A stretch of DNA of 64,000 nt, taken from contig JAIBBX010000004.1 of assembly GCA_019694475.1 (NCBI GenBank), forward strand, positions 248,001-312,000. The letters are read 5' to 3'. Below are positions 24,919-33,633 of this stretch, piece after piece. Position numbers and translations under genes: made by a program. Position 1 is the stretch's first letter. Each line of letters starts with the position of its first letter. This stretch comes from Parachlamydiales bacterium (GTDB lineage: Bacteria > Chlamydiota > Chlamydiia > Chlamydiales > SM23-39). The notes under the pieces are model-generated. The model saw nothing but the letters and a program-made list of their open reading frames with translations, had not been told where the DNA came from and ran no database searches.

Positions 24919-27900
24919 ATGTATACTCTCGTAAATATGTATATTCCGCTAAACGTTCATTCGCAATACTCCATCCTCGATTCAACTGCATCTGTCACAG
25001 CTTTGGCGAATAAAGCTAAAGAATTTGGCTTGCCAGCGCTAGCCCTCACTGACGAGGGTAATTTGTATGGTGCTGTCGATTTCTACAAGGCGTGCAAAGC
25101 GGCCGGGATCAAACCGATACTTGGCTGCGAAATTTGGATGGCTCCCCAGTCCAGGCTCGATAAAAAGCGTACCCCTGGCTTGCCTAGCGGCCTTCCGATC
25201 ACTCTCCTTGCGAAGAACAATGTCGGATATAAAAATCTCTGCAAACTTTCATCTATCGGATTTTTAGAAGGATTTTACTATCAGCCGCGCATCGATAAAG
25301 AGGTGCTCGAGCAGTATAAAGATGGGCTAATCTGCCTATGCGGGGCCCCCGAAGAGGCAAGATATTACCACAATCTATTCGGCGAGGATTTTTATTTGGA
25401 AATCCAACGGCATCCGCTTGTAGATGTGGATGTGCAAGAAAGCTGGCTCCTCCAAAAATTCCGCGATTTTACTGCCGCTCAAGATAAGAAAAATGAACAG
25501 ATCGTCGCTTTATCGAAAGAGCTAGGAATCGGCCTCGTTGCGACAAATGATATCCACTACATTGAGAAAGACGACTGGCGCGCGCATGAAATATTGCTCA
25601 ATATCCAGTCGGGCGAAGTGTGCGAAATTTGGGAGCGCGACTCTGCAGGCAATCCAAAGAATAAGGCGCCCAATCCAAGGCGAGAAACGGCTTCTACAAG
25701 AGAGCTCTATTTCAAATCGCCCGAGGAGATGAAAGCCCTCTTTGCTGATCTGCCACAGGCGATTGAAAACACATTCAAAATTGCCGAAAAGTGTAAATGC
25801 GAACTCGATTTCAAGACGAAACACTATCCTGTCTTTATTCCTCCGTCTCTCGAGGGAAAAGAGGTGTCGAAAGAAGATCGCCTCAAAGCGGCGGAAAAGT
25901 TTCTTTACGATCTTTGCCAAAAAGGGATCGAAAGGCGCTATACGCCTGAAAAACTGGCAAAAGTTCCGGGTGCGAACCCGCTTGAAATTGTCCAAAAGCG
26001 TTTTGCTTATGAATTTGAAATCCTCACCTCTAAGGGAATGAGCGATTACATGCTCATTGTTTATGATTTCATTTCGTGGGCAAAAAGCCGCAATATTCCA
26101 ATGGGCCCTGGAAGAGGTTCTGCGGCGGGTTCTTTGATTTCTTACTTGATCGGCATCACCGATATTGAGCCGCTTCGATTCCACCTCTTCTTTGAAAGAT
26201 TCATCAATCCAGAAAGGGTTTCCTATCCTGATATCGACGTCGATATCTGCATGGACCGCCGCCAAGAGGTAATCGACTACGTCGTTGCAAAATACGGTAA
26301 AGACCGAGTGGCCCAAATCATCACCTTTGGAACGATGAAGGCAAAAATGGCCATCCGGGATGTAGGCAGAGTGCTCAATGTCCCCCTTTCGAAAGTGAAC
26401 GAGATTGCGGCTCTTGTCCCTGAAGATCCAACGATGACGCTTGAGAAGGCATTTCAAATCGATCCGGAATTGGGCCGGCTCATGGAGACCGATGAAGAGG
26501 CGCGCGCTGTTTTAGAGATGGCGAAAAAAGCGGAAGGCTCAATCCGCAACACGAGTACCCATGCGGCTGGATTGATCATTTCTGCAAGTCCAATTACAGA
26601 GCACATCCCTGTTTGCACAGCGAAAGATTCTGAAATGTGGGTAACGCAATTTGCGATGAAGCCGGTCGAAAGCGTCGGCATGCTCAAAATCGACTTTTTG
26701 GGGCTCAAAACGTTGACTTCGATCCAAAAATGCGTCGATGCGATCGCTAAAAATTCAGGGCGGAAAATCGATTGGGTCAACCTGCCGCTCGACGACGGAC
26801 CGACTTTTGATTTGCTCAACCAAGGCAAAACGCTAGGAGTATTCCAGCTCGAGTCTGGAGGCATGCAGGATTTGGCCCAGCAGCTGCACATCGACACTTT
26901 TGAAGAGATCATCGCTGTGGGCGCGCTCTATCGTCCCGGCCCGATGGACATGATCCCCTCCTTCATCAACCGCAAACACGGACGGGAGCCGATCGAAATC
27001 GATCACCCGCTCATGAAGGATATTTTGTCTGAGACGTACGGCGTTATGGTTTACCAAGAGCAGGTGATGCAGATCGCGAGCGCACTTGCCGGCTACTCTC
27101 TTGGCGAAGGTGACGTGTTACGGCGCGCGATGGGTAAAAAAGACAAAGAGGAAATGACTCGCCAAAGAGAAAAATTCGTAACCGGATGCGGAGCAAAAGG
27201 CATTGATCACGATACGGCAGTCAAAATTTTCGATAAGATCGAAAAATTTGCCTCTTATGGCTTCAATAAGTCGCACGCTGCAGCTTATGCCTACCTCTCC
27301 TATACGACCTCTTATTTCAAAGCGAACTATCCGAAAGAGTGGATGGCCGCTCTCATGACTTGCGATCAGCACGATACAGGCAAGCTTGCGAAATTCATCG
27401 GTGAGGCAAAAACGCTCCATATCGATGTGCTTCCTCCCGACATCAATCAAGCGTCAGGAGAATTTGCCGCTTCGAAAGACGGGATCCGTTTTGCGATGGC
27501 TGGGATTAAAGGCGTTGGCGAAGGAGTGGTCGAAGCGATCATTGAGGAGAGGGAAAGGAGCGGACCGTTTTCCAGTTTGTATGATTTTATCCAAAGAGTG
27601 GATAAAACGCGCGTTGGCAAGAAGCAGATCGAGCTGCTCATTGAGGCGGGAGCGTTTGATTTCACTTCCTGGTCGCGCGATTCGATGCGGGAGAGCGTCG
27701 AAGCGATGTATGATCGCGCATCGCGGGATCAAAAAGAAGCGTCTCTCGGCGTTCTCAATCTCTTTTCACTCATTGAAGAGCCTGAAAAACCATTTGCAAA
27801 ACCGCCCCCAGTCATCAATCAATCATCCAATATGCAGCTCTATCAACGAGAAAAAGAGCTCCTCGGTTTTTATCTGACTGGACACCCGATGGACGGTTAT

Positions 27901-28584
27901 AAAAAAATTCTCGGACGCCTCTCGTGTATGCCGCTGAGCGAAGTGGGAACGTTATCGGATGGAAGCGTATTCCGCTCTGCGTTTGTTGTGGAGACAGTGC
28001 AAGTGAAAGTGTCGAGCAAAAACCAGAAAAAATTTGCCATTCTCATGATTTCAGATGGAATGGAGCGATTTGAATTGCCCATCTGGTCTGAAATGTTCGA
28101 AGAGAAAGGCATGCTTCTCAGAGAAAATCAGCTGCTCTACGGAATTTTGCAGCTCGAGCGCAAAGAGGGAGCAGTTCAGCTCTCTTGCCGCTATCTAGAT
28201 GACTTGGTAAGCGTTGATGAAACGCGCATCAAAATGTGCGACGATGCTTATGACAAATTGAGGGCGAAACCCAAAACGGCGGAGCCGAAATGGAAAACGG
28301 CTGCAAAAGAAAAGGAGCCGGCGAAAGTGGAAAAAGAGGATCCGAAAAAAATCAACATTCAAATCGATGCCAATCGGGTTCGCCTCAGCGAAATTTTGGC
28401 GATGAAAAACCTTTTCCGTTCTCATCCAGGCAAATCGACGCTAGAACTTCACTTCAATGCCGATAAACGGCGCTTAGCGACTGTCTTTGTCGACTCGCAG
28501 TGGGGAGTGAAGGCAGATAAGGATTTTCAGGACGCTTTGAAGTCCTTGATGGGAAAAATGGGCTATTCTTTCGAAATCAAATGA
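24919..28584 (+). CDS. dnaE: DNA polymerase III alpha subunit
   Basis: The replicative polymerase catalytic subunit, about 1221 residues. The N-terminal PHP domain starts IPLNVHSQYSILDSTASV. The polymerase core has GPGRGSAAGSLISYLIG, PDIDVDIC (catalytic aspartates, about residues 437-441), LYRPGPMDMIPSFINRKHG, VYQEQVMQIASALAGYSLG and SYGFNKSHAAAYAYLSY. Downstream are the helix-hairpin-helix region, an OB fold (SAFVVETVQVKVSSKNQKKF) and a C-terminal tail with a Lys/Glu-rich linker. I use the ATG at 24919; 24937 fits the family start equally well, and 24895 is longer than needed. Position after uhpC is chlamydial, although three extra genes now separate them. The last bases overlap the nuclease gene by ATGA. 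Confidence 0.96.
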   Translation: MYTLVNMYIPLNVHSQYSILDSTASVTALANKAKEFGLPALALTDEGNLYGAVDFYKACKAAGIKPILGCEIWMAPQSRLDKKRTPGLPSGLPITLLAKNNVGYKNLCKLSSIGFLEGFYYQPRIDKEVLEQYKDGLICLCGAPEEARYYHNLFGEDFYLEIQRHPLVDVDVQESWLLQKFRDFTAAQDKKNEQIVALSKELGIGLVATNDIHYIEKDDWRAHEILLNIQSGEVCEIWERDSAGNPKNKAPNPRRETASTRELYFKSPEEMKALFADLPQAIENTFKIAEKCKCELDFKTKHYPVFIPPSLEGKEVSKEDRLKAAEKFLYDLCQKGIERRYTPEKLAKVPGANPLEIVQKRFAYEFEILTSKGMSDYMLIVYDFISWAKSRNIPMGPGRGSAAGSLISYLIGITDIEPLRFHLFFERFINPERVSYPDIDVDICMDRRQEVIDYVVAKYGKDRVAQIITFGTMKAKMAIRDVGRVLNVPLSKVNEIAALVPEDPTMTLEKAFQIDPELGRLMETDEEARAVLEMAKKAEGSIRNTSTHAAGLIISASPITEHIPVCTAKDSEMWVTQFAMKPVESVGMLKIDFLGLKTLTSIQKCVDAIAKNSGRKIDWVNLPLDDGPTFDLLNQGKTLGVFQLESGGMQDLAQQLHIDTFEEIIAVGALYRPGPMDMIPSFINRKHGREPIEIDHPLMKDILSETYGVMVYQEQVMQIASALAGYSLGEGDVLRRAMGKKDKEEMTRQREKFVTGCGAKGIDHDTAVKIFDKIEKFASYGFNKSHAAAYAYLSYTTSYFKANYPKEWMAALMTCDQHDTGKLAKFIGEAKTLHIDVLPPDINQASGEFAASKDGIRFAMAGIKGVGEGVVEAIIEERERSGPFSSLYDFIQRVDKTRVGKKQIELLIEAGAFDFTSWSRDSMRESVEAMYDRASRDQKEASLGVLNLFSLIEEPEKPFAKPPPVINQSSNMQLYQREKELLGFYLTGHPMDGYKKILGRLSCMPLSEVGTLSDGSVFRSAFVVETVQVKVSSKNQKKFAILMISDGMERFELPIWSEMFEEKGMLLRENQLLYGILQLERKEGAVQLSCRYLDDLVSVDETRIKMCDDAYDKLRAKPKTAEPKWKTAAKEKEPAKVEKEDPKKINIQIDANRVRLSEILAMKNLFRSHPGKSTLELHFNADKRRLATVFVDSQWGVKADKDFQDALKSLMGKMGYSFEIK

Positions 28585-28994
28585 TCCGACTTTTCTTTCT
28601 TTTGCTCTTTGCCTCTGTTTTCGCAAAGCAAACATACGGCAATCTGTCAGTCAAAAGAGTGTTGCGGGTTCATGACGGCGATACATTTATTGCCGATGTT
28701 GCTGGAGTCCATCCATTAATTGGTGATGAGATCTCAATTCGGGTCAAAGGAATCGATGCGCCGGAAATCACCGATGCAAGGGTCAAAGAGATAGCTATTC
28801 AAGCTCGAGATTTTTTAGAAGAGCGTCTGAAAGAAGGCTGGTTTATTGAGCTTGGAAATGTCCAAAGAGACAAATATTTCCGGATTCTTGCCGATGTCTT
28901 TATCGATGGAGTCAATGTAGGCGAAGAATTGATCCAAGCAGGCCTTGCAAGGCCCTACGATGGAAAAACGAAATCAGATTGGAGTTTGCCATGA
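28581..28994 (+). CDS. Secreted thermonuclease-like (SNase) protein
   Basis: The 137 residues start with a signal peptide (MIRLFFLLLFASVFAKQTYG), followed by a staphylococcal-nuclease fold: KRVLRVHDGDTFIADVAG (calcium-site aspartates), ISIRVKGIDAPEI (with the catalytic Arg) and RDKYFRILADVFIDGVNVG (second catalytic Arg), ending GLARPYDGKTK. SNase-type enzymes cut DNA and RNA with calcium. Export would place it in the periplasm or outside. Its ATG overlaps the dnaE stop and its stop overlaps the next gene, so all three are likely co-translated. A DNA-degrading exoenzyme could serve nucleotide scavenging from the host; this is inference. Confidence 0.85.
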   Translation: MIRLFFLLLFASVFAKQTYGNLSVKRVLRVHDGDTFIADVAGVHPLIGDEISIRVKGIDAPEITDARVKEIAIQARDFLEERLKEGWFIELGNVQRDKYFRILADVFIDGVNVGEELIQAGLARPYDGKTKSDWSLP

Positions 28995-29860
28995 GTATGT
29001 TTCACAGCAACGAAGCCGAGGAATTTAAGCAGGAGAATCTTTCTCCATTCGATGAGATGATGATTTCGTGGAATGGCCAAAGACCGAAAACAGGGGTTGT
29101 GAATATCTACGCACGCGTATTTCTGAATGAATGGACGCCGTGGCTAAAGTACGGAGCTTGGGAAAGCCATAGCCAATCGTCCACACAAGAACAGGCGGGC
29201 TCTGTGAAAGTGTATCAAGACGCCTTCGAAGTCCTAGAGGGAAAAAAAGCAACGGGTTTCCATATCAAAGCAGATGAGCCGATGCGCCTCCATGTTTATA
29301 CGAATGGGGAAAGCGAGCAAGGAAGCGCTTCGCCTTTGGGGCCTGTATTTTTGCAAGTGGACGGCCTTTCGCAAATCGCGCTTGCACATCCACGCAATCG
29401 TGATCTCTGTTCCCCGACGTCGACAGCAGCAGTTGTCCGCTATCTCACCAGAAAAACGGTTGATCCGATTCAATTTGCAACAAGCGTACGCGATCACGGG
29501 TTTGATATTTTTGGAAACTGGGTTCTCAATGTAGCAGAAAGCTCGATTCATTTAGGTCCTGCATGGAATGCATGGGTGGAGAGATTGTATGGAATTGGCG
29601 ATATTTATCAGCGGCTTCTTTTGGGAACGCCAGTTGTTGTCAGCGTTCGAGGTCCCTTGCCAGGCAGTGCTCAGCCCTATGCAAAAGGACATCTTTTGGT
29701 TGTGACAGGACTCGATCCTGTTGAAAAAGAGGTGCACTGCATGGATCCGGCTTTTGAGTCGGATGCGAAGACGCATGTCCGATATAAATTGGATGATTTT
29801 TTAGCTGCTTGGGAAAGAAGAGGCAAAGTGGCTTATGTGTTTGAAAAAAAGCGCCCATAG
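28991..29860 (+). CDS. C39-like cysteine peptidase (Peptidase_C39_2 type)
   Basis: The 289 residues contain a papain-like core: RDLCSPTSTAAVVRYLTRK (catalytic Cys about residue 138), GTPVVVSVRGPLPGS, KGHLLVVTGLDP (catalytic His) and VHCMDPAF (Asp). The N-terminal 120 residues form a separate beta-rich domain (PKTGVVNIYARVFLNEWTPW). There is no signal peptide. I start at the ATG at 28991, with GGAG 6 nt upstream; this ATG overlaps the nuclease stop as ATGA. Proteins with this architecture occur in soil bacteria and are usually called C39 family peptidases; the substrate is unknown. The absence of a signal peptide next to a secreted nuclease leaves either cytoplasmic action or type III export. 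Confidence 0.8.
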   Translation: MSMFHSNEAEEFKQENLSPFDEMMISWNGQRPKTGVVNIYARVFLNEWTPWLKYGAWESHSQSSTQEQAGSVKVYQDAFEVLEGKKATGFHIKADEPMRLHVYTNGESEQGSASPLGPVFLQVDGLSQIALAHPRNRDLCSPTSTAAVVRYLTRKTVDPIQFATSVRDHGFDIFGNWVLNVAESSIHLGPAWNAWVERLYGIGDIYQRLLLGTPVVVSVRGPLPGSAQPYAKGHLLVVTGLDPVEKEVHCMDPAFESDAKTHVRYKLDDFLAAWERRGKVAYVFEKKRP

Positions 29861-29874
29861 TTTCCTATGGACGC
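29851..29874. terminator. Hairpin at the end of the C39-like gene
   Basis: GCGCCCATAG and CTATGGACGC pair with one mismatch around TTTC. The left arm is the last ten bases of the coding region. It lies between convergent genes, and no U-run follows on either strand. Confidence 0.4.
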
Positions 29875-29886
29875 CCAACCCCTAAA

Positions 29887-30612
29887 TCACCTTTTAGGTT
29901 GTTCCTTGAGTGAAAATGCGACTGCGCCTGTAGTTACTTCGTCCGTTCCGATCGAATACTCGGCTCGAGCAGCGAAATCAATAGGTTTATGCAGAGAATG
30001 CATTTCCAATTTTCCTTTAGGACGATATTGCTCAAATACACCTCGGGAAGTTGCTACAATTTTTACTGGATATTTTGGGCTGTCGGTAAAAATCAATTCG
30101 CAACGGTCGGCCGCCCTGGTCTTGCTATGAAATATTTTGCTTAATGTTTTCTCGGTATGCTCGCTAACTACAGTATTAAGAGAGGTAAATGCTTTTTGAG
30201 AAAACCGATAGAAAATTTCTGGCGCTATGGCGAATCTGTCATGCCCTAGTTTTTCTGCTACAAACTCCGTAAAATCAATTTTTATTTTTTCTTTGAGTTG
30301 GGCAGTTTTGTTTATGAGTTCATCATTCAGATCATCATATAATTTTTGGTTTTCAGGACTATCTACGGCTCTTGCAACTTGTCCTTGCATCTCTTCAATT
30401 TCTGCAATCGCGTCGTAATCGCCTTTAAACCGTTGATATACCGACTGGCCGCCATAAACTAAAACTTTTTCCAAGCCTTGGCAGTCTCTGAAAAATGCTC
30501 TATAGTTCGGATCTTCTTCTGTTGTCGGAGTAAACGCTTTTTTTACTTGCATGTCCAGCGAGGGTCGCTGATGTGCAAGATAAGCGACTCTCCAGTCTAA
30601 TCCAACGCACAT
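29887..30612 (-). CDS. Hypothetical soluble protein
   Basis: Not recognised. The 241 residues lack a signal peptide and membrane helices. The centre (SPENQKLYDDLNDELINKTA then QLKEKIKIDF) is charged and helix-prone, possibly coiled coil. The C-terminal third is beta-like with CELIFTDSPKYPVKIVATSR and EYSIGTDEVTTGAVAFSL. TATAAT lies one base before the ATG at 30612, so the mRNA may start inside the frame; the next in-frame ATG is at 30552 (MQVKKAF). The upstream gap is AT-rich and contains the promoter of the divergent TPR gene. Confidence 0.65.
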   Translation of the reverse strand: MCVGLDWRVAYLAHQRPSLDMQVKKAFTPTTEEDPNYRAFFRDCQGLEKVLVYGGQSVYQRFKGDYDAIAEIEEMQGQVARAVDSPENQKLYDDLNDELINKTAQLKEKIKIDFTEFVAEKLGHDRFAIAPEIFYRFSQKAFTSLNTVVSEHTEKTLSKIFHSKTRAADRCELIFTDSPKYPVKIVATSRGVFEQYRPKGKLEMHSLHKPIDFAARAEYSIGTDEVTTGAVAFSLKEQPKR

Positions 30613-30722
30613 TATTATAACATTTTATTATTAAGTATTGTTCTGATTATTATACGTTATTTTCGTCTAATTATCAACTACAACAATTGTGTGATAACAA
30701 TCAAAGATTTTGCTCGCGCGCA

Positions 30723-30751
30723 TTGACACGAACGATTGAATAATCTATTCT
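30723..30751 (+). promoter_or_regulatory. Promoter of the BamD-like gene, ending next to its ATG
   Basis: A perfect TTGACA, 17 bp, then TATTCT (4 of 6), followed by 9 nt and the ATG at 30761. No Shine-Dalgarno sequence is present. Transcription would start one to three bases before the ATG. Confidence 0.6.
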
Positions 30752-30760
30752 TATTCTCTT

Positions 30761-31687
30761 ATGAAAAAGTTTGTTTTTGCTTCCCTTGCTGCGTTTAGTG
30801 TGTTGACTGCTTTAGAAGAAGAAGATCTCATTTGGGATGAAGGGCCTTCTGTTCAAGAATATAATAGCGCCTTACAGCAGGCGATAACGCTCGGTGATTG
30901 GTGGCGGGTGATCGACTATGCAAATATTATTTCCTACAACTTCCCGACGACCCCTTTTGCGCAAGAAATTTCCTATATTATGGGCGAAGCCTATTACAAG
31001 CTGGATCAGCTTGAATACGCGAATGAAGCATTTACCGCATATTTGAACCATACTGCTGCGCCAAAGCATTTTGAGGAAGCGATTGAATATAAGTTCAATA
31101 TTGCAGAGAGGTTTGCTGAGGGAGAAAAAAAGCGTCTTTTTGGATCTCCTAAAATGCCTGCATGGGTGCCTGCCAGGGAAGATTCGATCGCTGTTTTTGA
31201 CGAAGTGATTGCAGCTTTGCCTCATTCTGATTTTGCGATCAAGTCCCTACTCAGCAAAGCGCGCGTCCAATCCTATTTTGAAGATTTTAAGCCGAGTTTG
31301 GAAACGCTTGATATTTTGATTCGCAGGTTTCCAAAGCATGAACTAGCGGCAGAGGCTTTTTTAGAGAAAGAAAAAGTCTATCTGATGCAATGCCAAGCGA
31401 AAAATCTTGATCCCGATGTGCTCGACATGGCGGAAGTCAATTTGAGGAAATTCCAGCTTGCCTTCCCAAGGGAACCGCGTCTTAGCGAAGGGGAAAAGCT
31501 TTTTTCAGAAATGCAGGAAATTTTTGCTCAAAATCTGCTTGAAACGGGAGCTTTTTTCGAGAAAACGAAAAAAATTCCTGCCTCTATCATCTACTACAAC
31601 AAAGTGGTAGCGAAATATCCGAAGACCCAAGCAGCGGCAACAGCCCTTGAAAAACTTTCTATTCTTCAGCCTACTTCTGTTCAGTAG
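30761..31687 (+). CDS. Signal-peptide TPR protein, BamD-like
   Basis: The 308 residues begin with a signal peptide (MKKFVFASLAAFSVLTALEE). Tetratricopeptide-like pairs follow, including SALQQAITLGDWWRVIDYAN, YIMGEAYYKLDQLEYANEAF, SVLLSKA-type helices around FAIKSLLSKARVQSYFEDF, and IIYYNKVVAKYPKTQAAATA. This is the organisation of BamD, the periplasmic TPR lipoprotein of the outer-membrane barrel assembly machine, although no lipobox Cys is seen after the signal. It stands upstream of the LptE-like gene and rsbW, at the place of a conserved hypothetical in C. trachomatis. An outer-membrane assembly role is inferred. Its end overlaps the next gene by 41 bp. Confidence 0.75.
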   Translation: MKKFVFASLAAFSVLTALEEEDLIWDEGPSVQEYNSALQQAITLGDWWRVIDYANIISYNFPTTPFAQEISYIMGEAYYKLDQLEYANEAFTAYLNHTAAPKHFEEAIEYKFNIAERFAEGEKKRLFGSPKMPAWVPAREDSIAVFDEVIAALPHSDFAIKSLLSKARVQSYFEDFKPSLETLDILIRRFPKHELAAEAFLEKEKVYLMQCQAKNLDPDVLDMAEVNLRKFQLAFPREPRLSEGEKLFSEMQEIFAQNLLETGAFFEKTKKIPASIIYYNKVVAKYPKTQAAATALEKLSILQPTSVQ

Positions 31688-32228
31688 CTGCGGTTATCGG
31701 TGGCAGCCCGATTTTCCCGATAATGCCCGTCCTACGCTTTCTGTTCCTTTTGTGCAGGGGGACGAGGATGGAATGCTGACTGCTGAGATCATTGAAGCGA
31801 TCAGCGTTTCCGGCCTTGCCGATGTTCGCTCCTATGGCGGCGAATATACCTTGCAGGTAGTCGTTATTGGGGAAGAAACAGATAAAATAGGATTCAGGAT
31901 CGATCCGCAGAAAGTGCATGGCAAGGTGAGAAAAAACTTACTTGCGATTGAAGGGCGAAGAACCATGACCATCGAGGCGACGCTCTGTTCTAGAGGAGAG
32001 GTGGTTCATGGGCCTTATCGGATCACTGCCGATGCAGATTACGACTATGTGGATGGCGATTCCGTTCAAGATTTGACCTTCGTCAATTCTGCAGGCAAAG
32101 TTATAACTGTTCTTCCTTTTTCACTGGGACAATTGGAATCTTCTGAATCGGCAGCGCTTGCTTCCACAACTCCATTATACAGAAAGCTTGCGCAAAAAGT
32201 AGTGGATGCGATTTCCTCAGAGTGGTGA
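31647..32228 (+). CDS. LptE-like outer-membrane lipoprotein
   Basis: The frame opens at TTG inside the end of the preceding gene and reads MKNFLFFSLLLFSSCGYRWQ, a lipoprotein signal with lipobox LFSSC (Cys at residue 15). About 175 residues follow with the pattern TLSVPFVQGDEDGMLTAEII and a C-terminal amphipathic helix (LYRKLAQKVVDAISSE). The N-terminal CGYRW and the overall layout match LptE/RlpB proteins, which plug the LptD barrel that inserts lipopolysaccharide. LPS synthesis genes (lpxC, lpxA) are elsewhere in the window. The TTG start is supported because it supplies the whole signal peptide; no ATG does. It overlaps neighbours on both sides, so translation is probably coupled. Confidence 0.75.
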   Translation: MKNFLFFSLLLFSSCGYRWQPDFPDNARPTLSVPFVQGDEDGMLTAEIIEAISVSGLADVRSYGGEYTLQVVVIGEETDKIGFRIDPQKVHGKVRKNLLAIEGRRTMTIEATLCSRGEVVHGPYRITADADYDYVDGDSVQDLTFVNSAGKVITVLPFSLGQLESSESAALASTTPLYRKLAQKVVDAISSEW

Positions 32229-32230
32229 GC

Positions 32231-32626
32231 ATGGAATTTGTAGCTAGCATCGAGCATCTCCATCATATTCTGCAGTGGATCCAAAAACAACTTGGGCCAG
32301 CGGGATTCGATCGGAAAGTTCTGCATCATGTAGAGGTTGCTTCTGAAGAAGCTCTTGTCAATATCATTCACCATGCATACCAAGATCTTCCTGGTAAAAT
32401 CGATGTCCAAGTGAGGCTTTTCGAGAATCAGGCGGAAATCGTTTTTGTTGATCATGGCCCTCCATTCAATCCATTAGATGCTGAGCCGGTAGATCCCAAT
32501 CTGCCTTTGGAAGAAAGAGAGATTGGCGGGCTCGGCATTCATTTCATACGTAAATGCGTAGATCTTGTGCATTATGAGCGCAAGCATGAGAAGAATGTTC
32601 TTACTTTTATCATTCAAAAAAAGTAG
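32231..32626 (+). CDS. rsbW: RsbW-type serine/threonine kinase (anti-sigma factor family)
   Basis: The 131 residues form a GHKL ATPase domain: N-box EVASEEALVNIIHHAYQD, G1 FVDHGPPFNPL and G2 GGLGIHFIRKCVDLVHYERK. In Chlamydia a homologue at the same place belongs to the partner-switching RsbU/RsbV/RsbW system, in which W phosphorylates RsbV-type antagonists and regulates a target protein. I start at the ATG at 32231; the frame extends by three codons to GTG 32222, overlapping the previous stop. GGTGAG just upstream may serve as ribosome site. No sigma factor or RsbV is in the window. Confidence 0.88.
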   Translation: MEFVASIEHLHHILQWIQKQLGPAGFDRKVLHHVEVASEEALVNIIHHAYQDLPGKIDVQVRLFENQAEIVFVDHGPPFNPLDAEPVDPNLPLEEREIGGLGIHFIRKCVDLVHYERKHEKNVLTFIIQKK

Positions 32627-32676
32627 CTTTTCATTCCCGCGATCTCTATTCTTTCCCAATCTAAAAAGGGTTCTTT

Positions 32677-33633
32677 ATGGCTGCTATCGGTTCGCTCAAG
32701 ATTATCGATCAAAATGTCCTAGCAACTGAAGCGATGATCGAATATGTCAGAGCAGATAGCGATGAATTGATCAGCGATAAAGAAACTACGCCCGACCCAT
32801 TCTATCAAGATCATTTTAGGAGAACGAAGGAGGCTATTTGCAGGGCTTTCGAAGGCTTGAAGAGGCGGGCGCTCGTGGTCGGTGTAGGCGCAGCTCAAGA
32901 TATTCCGTTGGAAGAGCTCGCTATGACGTTTGATAAAGTTCGGCTAGTGGATATTGATCTTCGTTATATAAGAAAAGCCATTGAGCTGCTGCCTGAAGAA
33001 CTTCAGGGGAAATTTGAACTGGAAGAAGCGGATATTTGCGGGTTTTTAGCTGAGTTGAGCCAAAAAGCTGAAGAGCTCATTGCAGAAAAAGTTGCATATC
33101 GCGAATTTGTGAAGAGAATTCTCGATTTGCTTCCCACGCTGAGAAAGGAGAAATATGCATATCAAGAAAATGAATATGACTTTGTTTGTTCTGCTCTTGT
33201 GGGATCACAGATAGGCGGCGTTGTATTTGGATATTTGGATGCAATATCTAAGCGGGCATATGGGGTGCCTTTCGTTCCTCCAGAGAGGAAGGATCATGAG
33301 ATAGCTCGTTTTATGAATAATATCCAAATAGATCATCTCAAAGAGCTCTTCCAATTAACTCGTCCAGATGGAAGGGTCTATTTTGCAGATCACTATTCCT
33401 TGAAAAAAGTCGTTTTTCTTCGCGGCGATATGGAAACATCGACGGAAGAATTAGAAAGAATTCCTCTTCCCGGGGCGCAAGAAGTCCAGGCAGCAGCTCA
33501 ACAGATCTTCTGTGTACTTTCCAAAGAATACTGGAACTGGGGTCTTCCAACAGACGAATGGATCGAAAAAAAGCTGCGCGCCCATAAATTCATTGTGTAT
33601 AAAATCAGCTCTTTTGTTTTCTCAAGGCATTGA
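32677..33633 (+). CDS. Rossmann-fold (methyltransferase-like) hypothetical protein
   Basis: The 318 residues have a nucleotide-binding signature RALVVGVGAAQDIPLEELAM followed by VRLVDIDLRYIRKAIELLP, which resembles motifs I and II of class I S-adenosylmethionine-dependent methyltransferases. Further on are EYDFVCSALVGSQIGGVVFG and LFQLTRPDGRVYFADHYSLK, fitting the later strands of that fold. I cannot name the substrate. AAGGG lies 6 nt before the ATG. The stop codon abuts the stop of the convergent gene with no gap. C. trachomatis, as I recall, has no gene here between rsbW and the next conserved hypothetical, so this is an addition. Confidence 0.7.
   Translation: MAAIGSLKIIDQNVLATEAMIEYVRADSDELISDKETTPDPFYQDHFRRTKEAICRAFEGLKRRALVVGVGAAQDIPLEELAMTFDKVRLVDIDLRYIRKAIELLPEELQGKFELEEADICGFLAELSQKAEELIAEKVAYREFVKRILDLLPTLRKEKYAYQENEYDFVCSALVGSQIGGVVFGYLDAISKRAYGVPFVPPERKDHEIARFMNNIQIDHLKELFQLTRPDGRVYFADHYSLKKVVFLRGDMETSTEELERIPLPGAQEVQAAAQQIFCVLSKEYWNWGLPTDEWIEKKLRAHKFIVYKISSFVFSRH

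Noticed and set aside
25522..26457. A 311-residue minus-strand frame inside dnaE
   Set aside because: Antisense shadow of a well-supported polymerase gene, rich in Arg/Phe/His as expected from the complementary strand.
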